NCBI RefSeq assembly: GCF_000313135.1
Contig: NW_004457356.1
Location: 169,221 to 233,220 of the forward strand
DNA: 64,000 bases
From: Acanthamoeba castellanii str. Neff
Taxonomy: Eukaryota; Discosea; Longamoebia; Acanthamoebidae
Direction: 5' to 3'
Shown: positions 26,894 to 38,300 of the stretch, piece after piece
Layout of the letters: every line of letters begins with the position of its first letter
How positions within the stretch are numbered: the stretch's first letter is position 1
Made by a program: the position numbers and the translations under genes
Notes under the pieces: model-generated
The model's input: the letters and a program-made list of their open reading frames with translations, nothing else
What the model was told of the DNA's origin: nothing
Databases searched by the model: none

Positions 26894-29459
26894 ATGAAGA
26901 ACCTGCTGGGCCTCGTGGGCCTGCTCGTGCTGCTGTCCCTCCTGGCAGTCCACGCTGCCGGTACGTTAGTCCCCTCCCCAAAGCCTCTCACAGCTCCAGG
27001 ATGCGGGCGTGGGAGATTTGATTATGGAGTTAAATCTGGTGGAGATGAACTCATCTCCCAATTAACAAACCAAAACAACTGCAGACACCAACGTACGGTA
27101 TGTGCACCTCGCCATGACCGGAGCACCACCGAGATGAACGTCGGCTGGTACACTCAGGGTGCGCTGCCTTTCCCTTGCACTATTTCCTTTTACAGGCCTC
27201 GACGCTAGCGTCGTTAACTTTCACAAGCCACGAGTCATAATTACTCTTTTTTTTTAACCGATTTAATTAATTCATTTAATGGACGAAATAACAAGTAATT
27301 ATTAACATATAATATAATAATAATAAAAATGGTTTTTTCCCCACGCAGACCGTACGGCGACGTCGACGGTGCAGTTCGGCACCAAGCCGCCCTTCACCGG
27401 CAACGCGACGGGCGTGGCGAACGAGTGGTTCTCCGGCTACGGCTTCAACCACTTTGCGGTGCTCCGTGACCTCCTCCCCGGCACCCGCTACTACTATCGG
27501 TATAACCTCCAACACCGCACACACACACACACACCGCACACACGGCACTTGGCGGAACAACGTGCACGTTCGCCTGCTGATGCCGTGCGTGCGTGGTTGT
27601 GCAGGTGCGGTGACGCGTCCGGCGGGTGGAGCGCGGTGTACTCGTTCGTGACTCCTCCGGACAACACCAACACGCCCTTCACCATCGCCATTTACGGCGA
27701 CATGGTACGTGCCGCCTTGGGTTCGATGATATTTATGTCGATGTTGATGCTGTTGCTGTGGTCGCTGTGGTTGCTGCTGGTGCTGATGAAAACAAATAAC
27801 TTCAGGGCATCGTGAACTCGCAAAACACGGCCAATGGCGTCAACAGCAAGTCCCTCAACGACGAGATCGATTGGGTGTACCACGTCGGCGACATCAGGTA
27901 CGACGTACCAGGCCTGGCTGATCAATCCGTAATAAGTGCGGACCCGCAGGCGCAACAATATATATATATGATCGCGACATGTTCCTACGTATTCTCAGCA
28001 TGCTCACACGATCCTCGCGCACACTCGCGACCCGCTACGCAGTTATGCGGATGACCACGTGTTTGATTTCCAGAACACCTGGAACACGTGGGCAGGAATG
28101 ATGGAGAACACCACCTCCATCAAGCCCTACATGGTCCTCCCCGGTATGTGTGTTACTGTTTTCCCCCATCAACCAACAACCAACAACCAACAACACACTT
28201 AGCCGATGGTGGTGGTGCCGGCAATCAATTAATATACGAATCATTGTGTGGTGGAATGTGTGTGGTGTGTGTGTGTGTGCGATGCCAGGCAACCACGAGT
28301 ACACGAGCTGGGATCCGTTCCTGTTCTTCGAGACCCACAACTTCGTGGTCTACAACCACCGGTTCATGATGCCGGGTTCGACGTCGGGTGCGCAGAAGAG
28401 CATGTACTACTCGTTCGATTACAGCAACGTGCACTTCATCTCCCTCTCGACCGAGACCAGCTACCCCGACGCACCCTTCGGCAGTACCGTCGCTCTCCTC
28501 GCTCGCTCGCTTGCGCGCGTGTGTCGTGTGTCGTGTGTTTCGCGCATCGTGGGTCGTGGGGGTTCCGGTTCTCACCGCATGCTGGGCCGCGTCGCAGATG
28601 ACTTTGGCGATCAGCTCTCGTGGCTCGAGGCGGACCTGGCGAAGGCCAACCAGAACAGGCACAAGAGGCCGTGGATCATCGTGGGCGGACATCGACCCAT
28701 CTACTCGAGCAGCGGAGGCTACTCCGACCTCGAGGGCAACCCCACCAACGGGTACGCACCCGCACGCACCGCATGCGCACACACGCACACGACATGTCGT
28801 GTTCCCGATAGGCCCAGGCCCGTTCACATGACTAAGCTCGGCGCTGCGTGAATCAAGTCTTTTCCCCCTGGGCGGCAGCAACGCGGCGACGCTCCAGAAG
28901 ACGTTCGAGGACCTGTTCATGAAGTACGGCGTCGACGCCTATTTCACCGGACACGTCCACAGCTATGAGCGGTACGCGTCTGTTTATCTATTGATTGGCG
29001 CGCCCATGCTGGTTTCTCTCAACTCGAGATGGCTCATCTCAACCAACTCAAACGCGTGCGCACGCAATGCAGGAACTATCCGGCGTACAGGGGCAAGAAG
29101 GTGAGCGACTACACCAACCCGAAGGCCCCCGTGGGCATCGTGGTGGGCAATGCCGGCGTACGCTCTCCCTGCTCCCTGCACGTGATGGCAGTAGTTCATG
29201 TTTCTAAGGCCGTGATGCTGGTGCTGATGCCGCCGCACAACCTCGACACAACCAACGACACACGCAGTGTGTGGAGGGCCTCACGGACCTGGACCCGTCC
29301 AAGTGGAACAACCCGGCGCCCTCCTGGTCGGCCTTCAGGTGGGGCACTGGGTGGGGCTACGGCATCCTGGCGGTCGACAACCTCACCCTCAAGTGGGACT
29401 TCTACGACGCCTCCACCCAGTCCATCATTGACTCCGTTACCATCACCAAGACCCTGTGA
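26894..29459 (+). CDS. Secreted purple acid phosphatase (metallophosphoesterase)
   Basis: Binuclear-metal acid phosphatase. The start MKNLLGLVGLLVLLSLLAVH is a clear signal peptide. The five purple acid phosphatase metal-binding motifs appear in order across exons: YGDMG, GDIRYADD (GDxxY), GNHE, GGHRP (VxxH type) and GHVHSYERN (GHxH). The N-terminal fibronectin-like part reads FGTKPPFTGNATGVANEWFS and LRDLLPGTRYYYR. The C-terminus (GYGILAVDNLTLKWDFYDAS) fits the PAP C-terminal domain. Around 27115-27140 the expected reading VHLAMTG and TEMNVGWYTQ fall in different frames, suggesting a one-base sequence error, a short unrecognised intron or a real frameshift. Otherwise the gene looks intact. 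It would hydrolyse phosphate esters outside the cell or in lysosomes. Confidence 0.9.
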
Positions 29460-29973
29460 GCAGCACCACACCTCTCAGTTTTGGCGTACTGTACCAAATT
29501 AAACCAGTTAACCACACCCCAGCCCTTCACCGGGTGTGAGTCATTGGTCTGCACCCAACCAACCTCCTCGGTTCCTTCACAGCGGGGCGGATCAGAACAC
29601 AACACGCTCATCCAAGGGCATGCATATCAGGTGGCACTGGAGAATTCCTGCTGCGTGTGAAGGGTTTGCTGCAGTGTGGAGTGTTGCAGTTCCCAAGGAG
29701 TGCGGCGTTCATGAAGCAGGTGGCCACGGTACATCACTAACGGCAACATGGACCTGCCTTGAGACTCACTAGTAGAGACAAGCTCACTCAACAAATCACC
29801 CAACTGGGCTGTCAAGTGGGTAGAATTTCACACAGGCTTGAAGGTTGTACTGCCTAAAAAAAAAATGCAATGATGGAGTTGATGATAAAGACAGTTTCAT
29901 TCATGAATAATAAACCCTTGCTTGGCGAGGCCCGATGAGTGAGCACTGGCAGGTTGGTGGCACCAGCTGATTA
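29460..29973. other. Convergent intergenic region, 514 bases
   Basis: Lies between the stop codons of the acid phosphatase (plus) and the PB1-NYN gene (minus). It has an AATAAA at 29909-29914 on the plus strand that may be a poly(A) signal. No gene was recognised. Confidence 0.5.
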
Positions 29974-31940
29974 TCAAAGAAGCATGCCTTCGACCGAAGT
30001 CTGCTTCTCTTCACCTGCGCCGTGAAGATCGTCAGCTGAGTCCTCTCTGGTGGTATCGTCGTCATGGTGGTCATTGTAGTCGTGAAGCACCAGCTTCTTG
30101 CCCCACTCCTCGAGGAAGTCGTCAAGCGACTGCTGCTCGTCGGCCTCCGTTTCCGGTCTGAGCTGCTCCGCCTCCTCCATGCTGGGCTCCCCTTCCCCTT
30201 GCGGCTGGCGGAATGCGGCGTCCGTCTGTCCGTCTTCGATGGTGCGCCGCGCCAACTCGACCCACTGCTTGGGCTTGGCCACGAGAGCGCCGACCGCGAG
30301 CAACCTGTCCAGTGGTCATCGATGTCGTGTGCACGGTGTCAGTTGGTCAGCTGTCAAGCGCTCCAAACGGAGCATGCCAACACGTCGTGGTGCAGGTTAC
30401 CTGTTCTTCAATTCGCGGTCGGACGTGACGAACAGGCTGGCCTTGACCTGCTGCGGAGGCAGTGCTTGCGCCCAGGCCACCAGAGCGTCGTCTGAAAAAG
30501 AGGGAGAACCTCATCTGAGTGAACTGCTGCGCACAACTGGGCAGGGCAAGGAAGGCTCTTGTACCGGAAGTGGCGAACTCGGGCCTCGCGCTGGCCACGG
30601 CGAAGCGGGCACCCTCGTCCAGGTTCTTCACGCCACACTGCAGCCCCACAACATATATATAAACATTAAATGAAGTGTTAAATGCCAACGCCCACAATAT
30701 GAACGGACAACGCGCAAACAACAACAACAACAACAACAACAATCTCCAGATGTAGATCGTACCCGACGCTTGTTGATAGAGTCGTAGATCATGACTGTGT
30801 TGCAGAGGCCCGTGGCCCGCTTGGCGCGAGCAAAGGACTCGGCCAGGGAGGTGAGCATGGCCTCGGCCCTCCAGCGTTGGCCCCTGCCCAGGGCGTGCCT
30901 CCTGAGCGCCGACGTGAGGAAGAGCATGTTGTTGCCGTCCAGGTAGAGCGCACTCACTCCCGCCGGCCAGCCGTCTGCTCGCCAATGAGAGTCAATAATA
31001 AAAGGGGAATGTTAGCATTGTTGTTGTTGTTGGTGTTGTTGTTGGAAAGTGTGAGCAGACTGGGAAAAAGAGAGAGAGTAGTAGTAGTAGTGGTAGCAAG
31101 AGGGCTGTACCAGCCAGGGAGACGAAGCCCTCGGCCTCGATGGCGTCCTTGGAGTTCTTCTTCTCCGCGCGCTTGGCCTTCCTCTCTTCCTTGCGCTCTT
31201 CCCTGTGTTGATGATGATGGTGGTAAGCAAGTGGTGGGGTTAGCTTCAACATGAATTTTAATGTACGCGCCAGAGCCAGAAAGAGAAGAAGAAGTAGCAA
31301 TCAAGTAGTACCTGCTTTTGTGCGGGCGACCGTCGGCGTGGGCGAGGGCGAGCTTCTTCTGCTTCCGCGCGAGGCGCCGTTGCCCGGCCGCCGCGTCGGA
31401 CTCGCGCAGGAGGGCCATCACGGCCTCGACGTCGCCGCCCATCTTGCGCAGCAGCCGCGCGTTTCGCTTCCTGCGCTGCCCGAAGCCGCGCGCCTCGAGC
31501 TGGTCCAGCAGGGCCTCCATCTCGCCCGGGCCGAACTGGTGGAAGGCGCCTCGCTTGCCTCGACACTTTGCGCGTAGCGGCTCACCAGTCGGGGCCTTCT
31601 CGACTACGCTTCCGACGAGCTGGACGAGTAGCTTGAGGCAGGGGTTGGGCGTGGTGGCCTGGGCAGCAGCGTGGACGGCGTCGTGTAGCTCGAGGGGCGA
31701 GTCGAAGGTGACGCTGTCGCCCTCGTCGTCGACGTACTTGAGCACGAAGGCGCGGCCCACGGCGGGTCCGATGTTGAAGAGTCGGGCGACGTCGGCCTGC
31801 AGCGCGTCCCACGATGGGGGTAGCGCCAGCGCGCAGCAACGCAGCTCGCCGTTGAAAGACAGCTTGCAGCGTATCGCAGCCTGCTGCTGCGGGTTGAGCA
31901 TTGCAGCAGGAGATGAAGATGAAGGCAGATCGACTTGCAT
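29974..31940 (-). CDS. PB1-UBA-NYN (YacP/Rae1-like) putative ribonuclease
   Basis: Starts MQVDLPSSSSPAAMLNPQQQ (31940). The first exon holds a PB1-like ubiquitin-fold domain (KLSFNGELRCCALALPPSWD ... RAFVLKYVDDEGDSVTFDSP). A UBA-like helical segment follows (MEALLDQLEARGFG ... NARLLRKMGGDVEAVMALL). After a Lys/Glu-rich stretch, a PIN/NYN domain spans five exons: VSALYLDGNNMLFL (first Asp), NTVMIYDSINKR, FATSDDALVAWAQALP and SLFVTSDRELKNRLLAVGA. The spaced acidic residues (DGNN, DD, TSDRE) match the YacP/Rae1 group of NYN nucleases. The acidic C-terminus ends SVEGMLL at 29974. Inference: an RNA-cleaving enzyme recruited through PB1 and ubiquitin binding. The domain order is unfamiliar to me; the NYN call is strong and the UBA call tentative. 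Confidence 0.8.
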
Positions 31941-32241
31941 GTGTGGATGATTTGTTGATTATTTGTTTCGAAGTTGTTCTTGATGACGAGGACAGAAGAG
32001 CGAGCGGTGTGTCGGTAAGCCACCTTTGCTCTTGCGGTTGTGTGTTGTGTTTGTGCTTTGTACGAAGAAAATGGCGCCTTTTGTACGGTACGGCCTGTGC
32101 CGGTTTACCCTGTCTATCTTCGCCGAACGCCCGATAACCCGTAGTCGACACTTGCTTACCCCGAAAACCTGAATTGGCGGCCAAAGCCAGAATACCACAA
32201 GAACGCGCCTCAAAGGAAAAGATGCAAGAAAATCGGTGAAA

Positions 32242-34286
32242 TCAACATTTTTTGATGTTGGTCCGTGTGGGTAAGACGATGACATAAGGCTGGCGCTTGC
32301 TCTTCTTCTTGGTCGTACTCTGCCGCCCTCTACCATCCAGTGCTTCGGATGATGAGCTGCCGCTGTCGTCTCGATTCACCTCCTTAGGCTTGCTGCTGTT
32401 GCCGTTGTTGTAGCCCTCCTCCTCCGTCGAATCGCCGGATTCGACGTCATCGCGGTGGTTGACCAGCGCACGCAGGGTCTGTTGTTGCTTTTGTTCCTGC
32501 TGTTGCTGTTGTTGCTGCGCGCTGCGCACTCGCGCCACGTCGTGTCCAATCTTACACTTGGTCTCCTCTGCAGCTTCTGCCTCTTCACTGTCCTTGAGCT
32601 GTTCGACCGGCGGCGTGGTGCACATCCTGGCCACGAAGAGGTTGCGGAGAGCGCTCCACCTGCGCGCCTTCCGCTTCCTCGTCTTGCTCGCCGCTGCTCC
32701 TTTGAGCTCGTCGATCAGGTTCGCGAACCGGCCGTAGACCTGGCTTATCTGTGTGTCGTGTCGTGTTGTCAGATTGTGTCGCGTGCGTGCGTGTCGTGTC
32801 GCACCTTCATTGGATCACGGGCGAACCGAGCGCGATGTTCGAAGTAGGCGCGAATTTGGTCCTCGTTGGAGAGCATGAAGGCACAGATCTTGAGGAGATA
32901 GGGACGCAGGCGCTTCTTCCTCATCTTGTGCATGTCGGCGCCGCGCGAACGCTTCTGCTGCCGCCGCATGTAGCGATCCACCCGCGGATCCACCTCCAGA
33001 AGCTGCGTGGCCCAGGTCTTGACCACCTCGATGCTCTCCTTGGTGAACTCCCTCGTCACTTTCAGGTATGGCTAAGACACAAAAGCGAGAGAGACCACGT
33101 GAGCTTGGATATGCGACACGATGATGGTAATAACGAAGATGATGATGCAAGCGCACCTCGTCTTTGGAAGGGACGTGCTGGTGGGCGATGTTCTGAAGCA
33201 CCTTGGCCACGAGGATCAGCTTACGCTGCAGCTCCGAACTCGGTTGATCTATTTACTTGACTGATGAGTCCAGTGTCGTGTGTCGTGTGTCGTGTGTCGT
33301 GTGGTGTGTGTGTGTCTGTGTGTCATGTGTGTCGTGTGTGTCGTGTTCTTAGCTTTGCGCACGTACGAGGGAGAAGTCCGTGCAGTTGAGGCAGAACCAA
33401 AGCGGGACAGATGACGCGAATAAAGATGAACGTGGTGATGATAAGGTGGCATCGGCGCACGTCGTCCGATCCCATCCCGATGGCCATCTGCGTGATGGTG
33501 TCGTGCACGTACTTGGGCATCTGTTTCGTGGAGGTGATGATCGTATTCAGCAGCTTCTGTGTCACCGCCAGCAGGTTGAACGCGTTGTCGTAGAGGTTGT
33601 CGTTTTTCTCCAATCGGTCCTCGTCGATCTGCATCGATACCCTCGCCAGCGTAAGACAAGAGCTCTCGAAAGAGAAGAAAAAAGATAGTCGCTTGATGCA
33701 GGGCCTCGTGTACCTCTACATGGCACACGCTCGAGCAGAGTGTGTTGATCGTCGGTGTCAATAAACGCCGGAGGTATTCTACGCACAAAAACCATTGCCG
33801 AGAGTCAATGCCTGGGGTGCTACAACAAGAAGATGCGACGGGAGGTGTTGTTACTTTTGCCCCAGAGTAGCATGAACTCGCTGAGGAGGTCCGTGCAGAA
33901 GTTTGGCGCCTGCACCAGCGAGACAGCATCATCTGATGCGGTTGAGCGTTTGGGGTGAGCTGTGTGGAGAGCGAGGCGAGAAGATGATGCAAGTGGCAGA
34001 AAGGAGGGGAGCAAGTACGAGCCCGCATGCCGTAGGCGATGGCAGAGTCACGGAGGTAGAGGCCACGTCCGCGCGAGGAAAAGATGAGCACCAGCGCAGC
34101 CGCCAGTTCGTCGTCGGCGTGGAAGTAGTTGTCCTCCATGCAGTGGAGGAACATGCTCACGCTCTCTTCCTCCTGCACGAGGAACTGGAACAGGTGAAGT
34201 CGTCAGCAGCTCTACTTTGCACATTATGACAAAACAACTGAGTGGCGTCGAGGTACGTTTTCCAAGTCAGCGTAGAGTTTGAACAT
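32242..34286 (-). CDS. RasGAP-domain protein
   Basis: Predicted GTPase-activating protein for Ras. The short first exon MFKLYADLEN (34286) splices in phase to FLVQEEESVSMFLHCMEDNY. The GAP domain continues with ELAAALVLIFSSRGRGLYLR, then WFLCVEYLRRLLTPTINTLC, then LYDNAFNLLAVTQKLLNTII and FIFIRVICPALVLP, the last matching the conserved FLRFxxPAxxxP helix. The arginine-finger block expected before the EYLRRLL segment (consensus TLFRxNS) is not evident; the exon there reads APHPKRSTASDDAVSLV. A basic region (RRQQKRSRGADMHKMRKKRL) and a Gln/Ser/Lys-rich tail end at 32242. The splice junction near 34030-33960 is uncertain, so loss of the finger needs confirmation. Confidence 0.8.
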
Positions 34287-34723
34287 CACTCTCTTTGTTC
34301 AAAACGACGTTGGCCCCAGGGTGCAGCTGCGGATTAGGAGTTGTTTTAAAAGATGAACTTGCCACACCGCAGCGACAGTAACTCGGCATGGCTCCGCTGA
34401 GAAAGGTGTCACAGCCAACAAGCCTTGGGGTCGAAGAAGGTCAAACGGTCTCCAGCTCGACAGCTCGTGGACTCCACATAGTGACCCCTCTTCTGTCCCT
34501 GCTCTGCGCCAAAGAGTGTGGCATGTGCCGTATTTTCCCGCCATTTCTGAATATGGGCGTGGGTTCGATATCCGTCGTTATTAATTCAGAAAAGTCATAA
34601 GAGGAGAGGGGGAAAGAGTGATGCAGGCTCATGCCAGGGAACTTTTGGTCAGTGGAAGGGTGATTGTTTTGTCAAGAGTGACTGCCCACCCGCAAATGGA
34701 AATGGATTTGTGAGGACAGAGAA
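34287..34723. other. Intergenic, 437 bases, divergent from the RasGAP gene
   Basis: Region upstream of the RasGAP start (minus) and of the tRNA-Leu gene (plus). No gene was recognised. It should contain the RasGAP promoter. Confidence 0.5.
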
Positions 34724-34806
34724 GCACAGATGCCCGAGTTGGTCCAAGGGGCCAGACTCAAGTTCTGGTGTGGAAACACGCGTGGGTTCGAACCCCACTC
34801 TGTGCA
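34724..34806 (+). tRNA. tRNA-Leu (anticodon CAA)
   Basis: The acceptor stem GCACAGA (34724-34730) pairs with TCTGTGC (34799-34805), followed by discriminator A. The anticodon stem CCAGA/TCTGG encloses the loop CTCAAGT, anticodon CAA. The variable arm TGTGGAAACACGC is long (class II), and the T arm contains GGGTTCGAACCCC. There is no intron in the anticodon loop. A T-run at about 34815 can serve as Pol III terminator. This decodes UUG. Confidence 0.95.
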
Positions 34807-34876
34807 ACTTTATTACTCTTTTGCTGGTTTGCGGCTCACGAGTCGCCTCAAGAGTCACACGCTCAAAAGAGCAAAG

Positions 34877-36846
34877 ATGGAGCGACCCACAGCAGAAGAG
34901 TGGCTGAAGCTGTTTCAACCGCGACAAGACTCGCTGCATCCTCGCCTCACTGCCCTCCTACACCGCACCTATGGCGGTACGTCTTGCGAGTTCCTGATCG
35001 ATTGAAATTGATCTGTTTTTCTTTATAAATAAATCTAAATGTAACAAATTACTATATTTACATATTCTTTCATAATAAATAATAAATACTGACCGCACTG
35101 GCGCTTGTAGCGCCGGACGGGAGCTGTAGTGCAGCACAGGAAGCACCAGCAGTGGCAAGCGAGGCAATGGCAGCGGAGAAGCGGGAGCGGGAGGCCCTGA
35201 TCCAGCGCAAGGCCACCCTCTACGGTCGCGCCGTCACCGCCTACGTCGCCGCCTTCCCTGACCTCCTACACGCCCCGCTCACCATCGGTACACCCACCAC
35301 GCCTCTACGCGACTTCTCTCTCTCTCTGTTTAACTCTCAAGAGCGGTTCGTCGTCGGCCACACACGCGCTGGGCGGTGCGCTAGTGCGATGTCCGGCGCG
35401 GGTGAACCTGCGGGGCATGCACATCGACTCGCACGGAGGCGGGTGCAACGCCCTCGCCATCCCCATGGAGACGCTCCTCCTCTTCCACCCCCACCGCGCC
35501 GGCACTCCCGTACCACATTCCACTGCCCCTCGTGTGTGTCGTGTGTCGTGCGTCGTGCGTGTTGCGTGCTGATCGCGATCGTGTGCAAGCAGGAGGAACA
35601 CACATTCGTCATCAAGAACGCCAACCCAGCATTCCCCGAGGTCGTCATCGATTCCACCCGCCTCCAGCGAGACTCTGGGTATGTCCCACCAAGCCATGGT
35701 TGGTATGTGGAATGTAAGCGATGTAGAATGTGAAGTGAATGCTTGGAATGGAATGTGCACAGGTGGTCGCGGTACCTGGTCGGGGTGCTGGAGGGCCTCA
35801 CGGAGCAGCACAACCAGGGCCGGCCGCTGCGGGGCTTCTCAGGCCTTATCACCAGCGACGTGCCCACCGGGGCCGGCATCAGCTCCTCCCATTCGCTGGT
35901 TCTGGCCTTCATGAGCGGCTGCCTACTGGCCAACCCCGAAGTCGCCCTCGACCCCATCCAGGCACATTTGTGGAAACCCCCTGCTTCTCTCTTTCGTTCT
36001 TCTTTCCTCTCCTTTCGTTCTTTTCCTTCGCGCTCATCGGTGCGCGAATCTTCGCTTTCGTCGCCGCAGATCATCGAGATGGCCCGGACTGCAGAGGGTA
36101 AGGCGGGAGCAGTGACCGGACTCGCCGACCAGGTACTCACCACACAACACACACACGCACACACACACACCACAGACACACACTCAAGAGCCGGTGGGTG
36201 GGTGGCAACCGTGGTCCACTCGCAGGGTGCGATGCTGTTTGGGCGGGAGGGGCACATCCTGCACACGTGTTTCTACCAGAACGACCACTCGGCCATCCGC
36301 CCGGCCTACGCCCCCTTCCCTCCCGGCCACGTCGTGGTAAGTGCCCCCCTCGCATCCCTCACCCCCACCTTTTGGGCACACGTGTGCGTGTGCTGTGGTG
36401 CGTGTCGTGCGTGTGTGTGCTGGTGCGTGTGCGTGTGCTCAATTCTATGGACGCAGGTGGTGGTGGACTCGCTGAAGGCGCGAAACCTGTCGGGCAAGGA
36501 GGCCGCCAACTACGCCGTTCCGCGCTTCGCCTACAGCGTCGCGCTGGGCCTCTTCACCGGTGCACTTGATCTCCCGCCGCGCGCTCCCCCCCAACGCGTT
36601 GCTTAAGGTGGCGGTGTGACGTGGCGGGCTGGTGGTTGCTGCAGAGGTGATGCGGCGGGCGGGCTATGGGGAGGAGCTCGTGCAGCGGATCGATCGGCTG
36701 TCGCGCATCTCGCCGGAGGAGCTGGGCGAGCCGGCGGGCACGGCCGCCATCTACCGCCTCCTCCTCCAGATCCCCGCTCGCATCACCACCCACGAACTCG
36801 TCACCCAATTCCCCTCGCTACGCGTACGGCCTCCTCCTAGTCTTCG

Positions 36847-36877
<31 letters not shown>

Positions 36878-37026
36878 TTCGTCGTCGTCGCCAACCGAGA
36901 CGCACCACGCACACAGGAGGTGGCGGAGAAGGCGGAGCAGACGTACTTGTGCAAGCTGCGCCCTGAAATGAAGCCCTCGCACCTCGAGCTCCGAGGTAAG
37001 CACGCCGCCCATCCACCCACCCACCC

Positions 37027-37074
<48 letters not shown>

Positions 37075-37966
37075 TAGGGGGAGATTGATTCGCCTCACGT
37101 TGGGATGTCGGGGCGCAGGTCCGCTACTGTTCGGCATCGCCGAGTGTGCGCGTGCGCGCGAGTTCTTCCGGCTGCTGCACGTGTGCGCCTCTGCCTCCAC
37201 GCCGTCGCAACGCGACCAGGCCCTGCTCGATATGGGCCGCGTCATGACCATCGGTGCTCACTCCCCCCCCCTAATCCAATCCGACCTAATCGTTCGGCCT
37301 TGGCCTCGGCTCATGCGGTGGTGGGCACAGGTCACATGGGCGATTCGCCCAAGTATGCGGACGAGCACCCGATCAGCGACGCCTACCTGCAGGGGCTGGT
37401 GGACAAGCTCGAGGCCGACCCGGCCGACCCGTCGGCCCAGCTCTACGCCCAGCCGGGCGCCTTCAACGCCAGGTACACCCCCCCTCCCGCCCCCACTGCC
37501 AAGTCCCTTCTCGCGCACTGGGCTCACGCCTGTCGTTGCCTGTGCGCAGCGTGCCCGAGATGGACGAGCTGCAGCGGATTCTGTGCGCACATGGCGCCCT
37601 CGGCGCATCCCTCACCGGCGCGGGTATGATGCCCTTCATGCGTGTGTGTCGTGTGTGTGTCGCCCAAACATGGAAACAGTTCAAGTCGCTAGTGCTGAGC
37701 GTGGCGTGTGGGGCTGGTTGGGTGCGCGTTGTGCAGGTATGGGCGGGGTGGTGGTGGGCATAGTGCGCGCTGACAGGGTGGCGGCATTGAAGGCCGCCGT
37801 CGAAGCCGAATACCACGGCCCGCGACGATCATCGAACGACGGGGCCGAGGGGGAGGACAACAGCGATCCGCGCAGGGAGACTTTCTTCGTGTGCGTCCCC
37901 ATCTCCGGCGTGGGAGCCCTCGAACTGCCCAGCGAAGACCACTCACCCGAAGAAAGGCCCGCCTGA
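34877..37966 (+). CDS. Galactokinase-like GHMP sugar kinase
   Basis: ATP-dependent sugar kinase. It starts MERPTAEEWLKLFQPRQDSL, 71 bases after the tRNA. About thirteen exons. GHMP motif 1 reads CPARVNLRGMHIDSHGGG, motif 2 reads VPTGAGISSSHSLVLAF (phosphate-binding loop), and motif 3 reads GASLTGAGMGGVVVGIV. The catalytic-base region GKAGAVTGLADQ keeps the Asp of galactokinase (CGIMDQ). A distinctive block is MGDSPKYADEHPISDAYLQG. In motif 1 the usual galactokinase G-E-H-T-D is G-M-H-I-D: the sugar-contacting Glu is Met, while His and Asp remain. A substrate other than galactose is therefore possible. It is probably cytosolic, in sugar salvage. A (CA)n tract lies in an intron at 37028-37070. 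Confidence 0.85.
37028..37070. repeat. (CA)n microsatellite
   Basis: About 21 CA units in an intron of the galactokinase-like gene, followed by a GA step. Confidence 0.95.
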
Positions 37967-38300
37967 GCCACAAAAACGACCAAGCCACCATTTTAAGCTA
38001 CACCCTTCCTTCTTTGCCTTCCAGTAGATAGCGAAGTATGGGACTACATTATTGTTTTTGGTGAAGAAACTATTCTCTTTAGGGTATATTTGTTGTGGTG
38101 GTTGTACACTTGTGTTATGTTACACGAGTGCAGGCCGAGCGGCAGCTTGCGGCGGAGAAGTCGTGTTGTTGTTGCCCGAAACGGCGCCTCTCTGCCGGCT
38201 ATCGCCGGGGTCGCTGTACACTCTCCTCCTGTTTTCGTTGGTCTTGCCGCCGCCCCGATTACGTTTTTTGTTCTGTACATGACGACGTCGCGGGGCCGCC
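37967..38300. other. Convergent intergenic, 334 bases
   Basis: Between the stops of the sugar kinase (plus) and the Cip/Kip-like gene (minus). No gene was recognised; probably both 3' UTRs. Confidence 0.5.
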
